In this document: piece by piece, positions 14,159 to 15,133 of the stretch
Layout: each line of letters begins with the position of its first letter
How positions within the stretch are numbered: the stretch's first letter is position 1
Assembly: GCA_016292745.1 (NCBI GenBank)
Contig: JAEDFO010000056.1
Span: forward strand, 1 to 15,133
Source: Muribaculaceae bacterium
GTDB lineage: Bacteria; Bacteroidota; Bacteroidia; Bacteroidales; Muribaculaceae
Length of the DNA: 15,133 nucleotides
Reading direction: 5' to 3'
Made by a program: the position numbers and the translations under genes
The notes under the pieces: generated by a model
What the model saw: only the letters and a program-made list of their open reading frames with translations
Told to the model about the DNA's origin: nothing
Database searches by the model: none

Positions 14159-15028
14159 TTATTTCTTTTCTTCTTCCGGTTTGTAGAGGTCGGGAGTAGA
14201 GATTTCAAACACGAGAGTTTCGTTAGGTTTGATGCTGCCGTTAGGAGTACCGCTAACGCCGTATCCGAGCTTTCCAGGGATGTAAACTACGAATTCAGCA
14301 CCTGGGCTCATGAGCAGGAGAGCTTCCTTGAAGCCGGGAACAACGTGGTCGGGCGACATAGGCACGGGCTCACCCTTCGACGAATCGAAGATAGAGTCGT
14401 TGATGTGCTTGCCGGTGTAGATAACGTTAATGCGGTCGCCGAGGACGAAACGTGTGCCGTTACCTTCCTTAACCACCTTGTAAGCGAGGCCACTGGCAGT
14501 AGTCTTTACAGCGGGGTCCTTTGTAATGTTGGCCATGAATTCTTCGCCTTTCTTGGCGTTTTCAATAGCCTCAGGCGATTTTGCGAGGTTTTCTTCTTTC
14601 TGCTTCTGGATGAGTTGCTGAATCATCATCTGTGCAGTGCCGGGGTCAACTACTGTGGTGTCGCTCTTGAGGGCTTTTTCGAGATAAGCGAATATTGCCT
14701 TGGTGTCGAGCTCTACACCTTCGTTCTGCTTCATCTGACGAGCAGTCATGTAAAGGTTCAGGCCTACGCCCATACCGTCGGCAATCGACGATTTAGCAGT
14801 GTCGACAGAGAGCACGGCCTTAACGCCCTTGAGGAATTCGGCTTCGTTGAATTTGGCAGAATCTGGGCCTTGTTTCATCTGTTGCTTGATCATAGTGCCG
14901 AAGAAAGCACCGATGTAGTAGTTCAAAGAGTCGCTGGTGCCTTTAGGCTCTACTTTGCAACCACCATTGTTGCAGCTCATTGCGCAGAGCATAACAGCTA
15001 CGAGCGCAAGGATAGAGAATTTTTTCAT
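14159..15028 (-). CDS. Lipoprotein FKBP-type peptidyl-prolyl cis-trans isomerase
   Basis: This 289-residue protein has a lipoprotein-type signal (MKKFSILALVAVMLCAMSC, lipid-bearing Cys about 19). A helical FKBP-N dimerisation region runs from about 30 to 165, with SDSLNYYIGAFFGTMIKQQM and DGMGVGLNLYMTARQM. A C-terminal FKBP domain covers about 185-282: TASGLAYKVVKEGNGTR, DRINVIYTGKHINDSIFDSS, PVPMSPDHVVPGFKEALLLMSPGAEFVVYIPGKLGYG, and PNETLVFEIS. Mip/FkpA/FklB proteins share this layout and speed proline isomerisation in folding exported proteins. The usual Trp of the ligand pocket (V-I-x-G-W) is replaced: V-V-P-G-F has Phe. It follows another FKBP-type gene by 30 bases and ends at a strong terminator. 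A longer antisense ORF over the same span is a shadow. Confidence 0.93.
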   Translation of the reverse strand: MKKFSILALVAVMLCAMSCNNGGCKVEPKGTSDSLNYYIGAFFGTMIKQQMKQGPDSAKFNEAEFLKGVKAVLSVDTAKSSIADGMGVGLNLYMTARQMKQNEGVELDTKAIFAYLEKALKSDTTVVDPGTAQMMIQQLIQKQKEENLAKSPEAIENAKKGEEFMANITKDPAVKTTASGLAYKVVKEGNGTRFVLGDRINVIYTGKHINDSIFDSSKGEPVPMSPDHVVPGFKEALLLMSPGAEFVVYIPGKLGYGVSGTPNGSIKPNETLVFEISTPDLYKPEEEKK

Positions 15029-15058
15029 GATTATAAATATGAATTTTAAGAATGAATA

Positions 15059-15133
15059 TTAGAGGATAATACCGCTTGCGCGTTCAATTTTTATGAGTTT
15101 TACATCGAAGATGAGGGTGCTGTGCGGGCCGAT
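15059..15133 (-). CDS. C-terminal end of a second FKBP-type isomerase (partial)
   Basis: Twenty-four codons and a TAA stop are present before the right edge. They read IGPHSTLIFDVKLIKIERAS and then GIIL. The I-x-P-x-(S/A)-T-L-I-F-D-V-x-L-x-x-I pattern is the last beta strand of FKBP domains (compare PNETLVFEIS in the next gene). The rest lies outside the window. A 30-base gap to the next ATG with no terminator suggests one transcript with the lipoprotein FKBP gene, i.e. a tandem pair. Confidence 0.75.
   Translation of the reverse strand: MGPHSTLIFDVKLIKIERASGIIL

Noticed and set aside
14135..15049. A 304-codon plus-strand ORF, longer than the FKBP gene on the other strand
   Set aside because: It is a shadow. 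The minus strand has a lipoprotein signal, full FKBP motifs and a terminator; the plus-strand translation has no recognisable pattern.
1..15133. CRISPR array, tRNA or rRNA
   Set aside because: No regularly spaced repeat series and no recognisable RNA gene was seen on either strand by eye.

Overview
The window looks like a chromosomal stretch from a Bacteroidales gut commensal, perhaps Muribaculaceae-like. Three things support the order: promoters of the TTTG-N20-TAnnTTTG type, a SusD-type C-terminus next to an ECF sigma N-terminus, and Tat-exported Gfo/Idh/MocA oxidoreductases beside a DUF1080 protein. The family is a guess from base and codon use. Nearly all genes lie on the minus strand, so transcription runs from high to low coordinates. 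Only an acetyltransferase and a broken regulator lie on the plus strand.

Region 1 (1-7690, minus) is a surface-polysaccharide (capsule/EPS) operon of the Wzx/Wzy type. In transcription order it holds a Wzc-like chain-length regulator fused to a BY-kinase, a Wzy-like polymerase, a Wzx-like flippase, a family 2 glycosyltransferase, and a GT-B glycosyltransferase that runs off the left edge. It is headed by two near-identical 33-base repeats, each shaped like a Bacteroidetes promoter. No Wza-like export protein is seen upstream of wzc.

Region 2 (about 7800-8749, plus) is a GNAT acetyltransferase followed directly by an AraC-family regulator. The regulator has lost its middle by deletion and is a pseudogene.

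Region 3 (8739-13419, minus) is a compact operon: Gfo/Idh/MocA oxidoreductase with Tat signal, a 78-residue two-helix membrane protein (ATGA overlap), a second Tat Gfo/Idh/MocA oxidoreductase, a secreted DUF1080 protein, and an ApbE-like flavin transferase. Its make-up fits an oxidative (3-keto) route of glycoside cleavage outside the cytoplasm. A good promoter lies directly upstream at 13388-13419.

Region 4 (13529-13968, minus) is a deletion scar. The first 36 codons of an ECF sigma factor run straight into the last ~110 codons of a SusD-like protein in another frame. The simplest reading is loss of a whole sigma/anti-sigma/SusC/SusD block that once preceded the region 3 enzymes.

Region 5 (14096-15133, minus) is a lipoprotein FKBP-type peptidyl-prolyl isomerase with a strong intrinsic terminator, preceded by the C-terminal end of a second FKBP-type gene cut by the right edge. 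No tRNA, rRNA, CRISPR array or intact mobile element was seen. No stretch over 300 bases is free of both genes and gene remnants. The longest gaps are 7485-7851, which holds the promoters and repeats listed, and 13300-13528, which holds a promoter and a hairpin.
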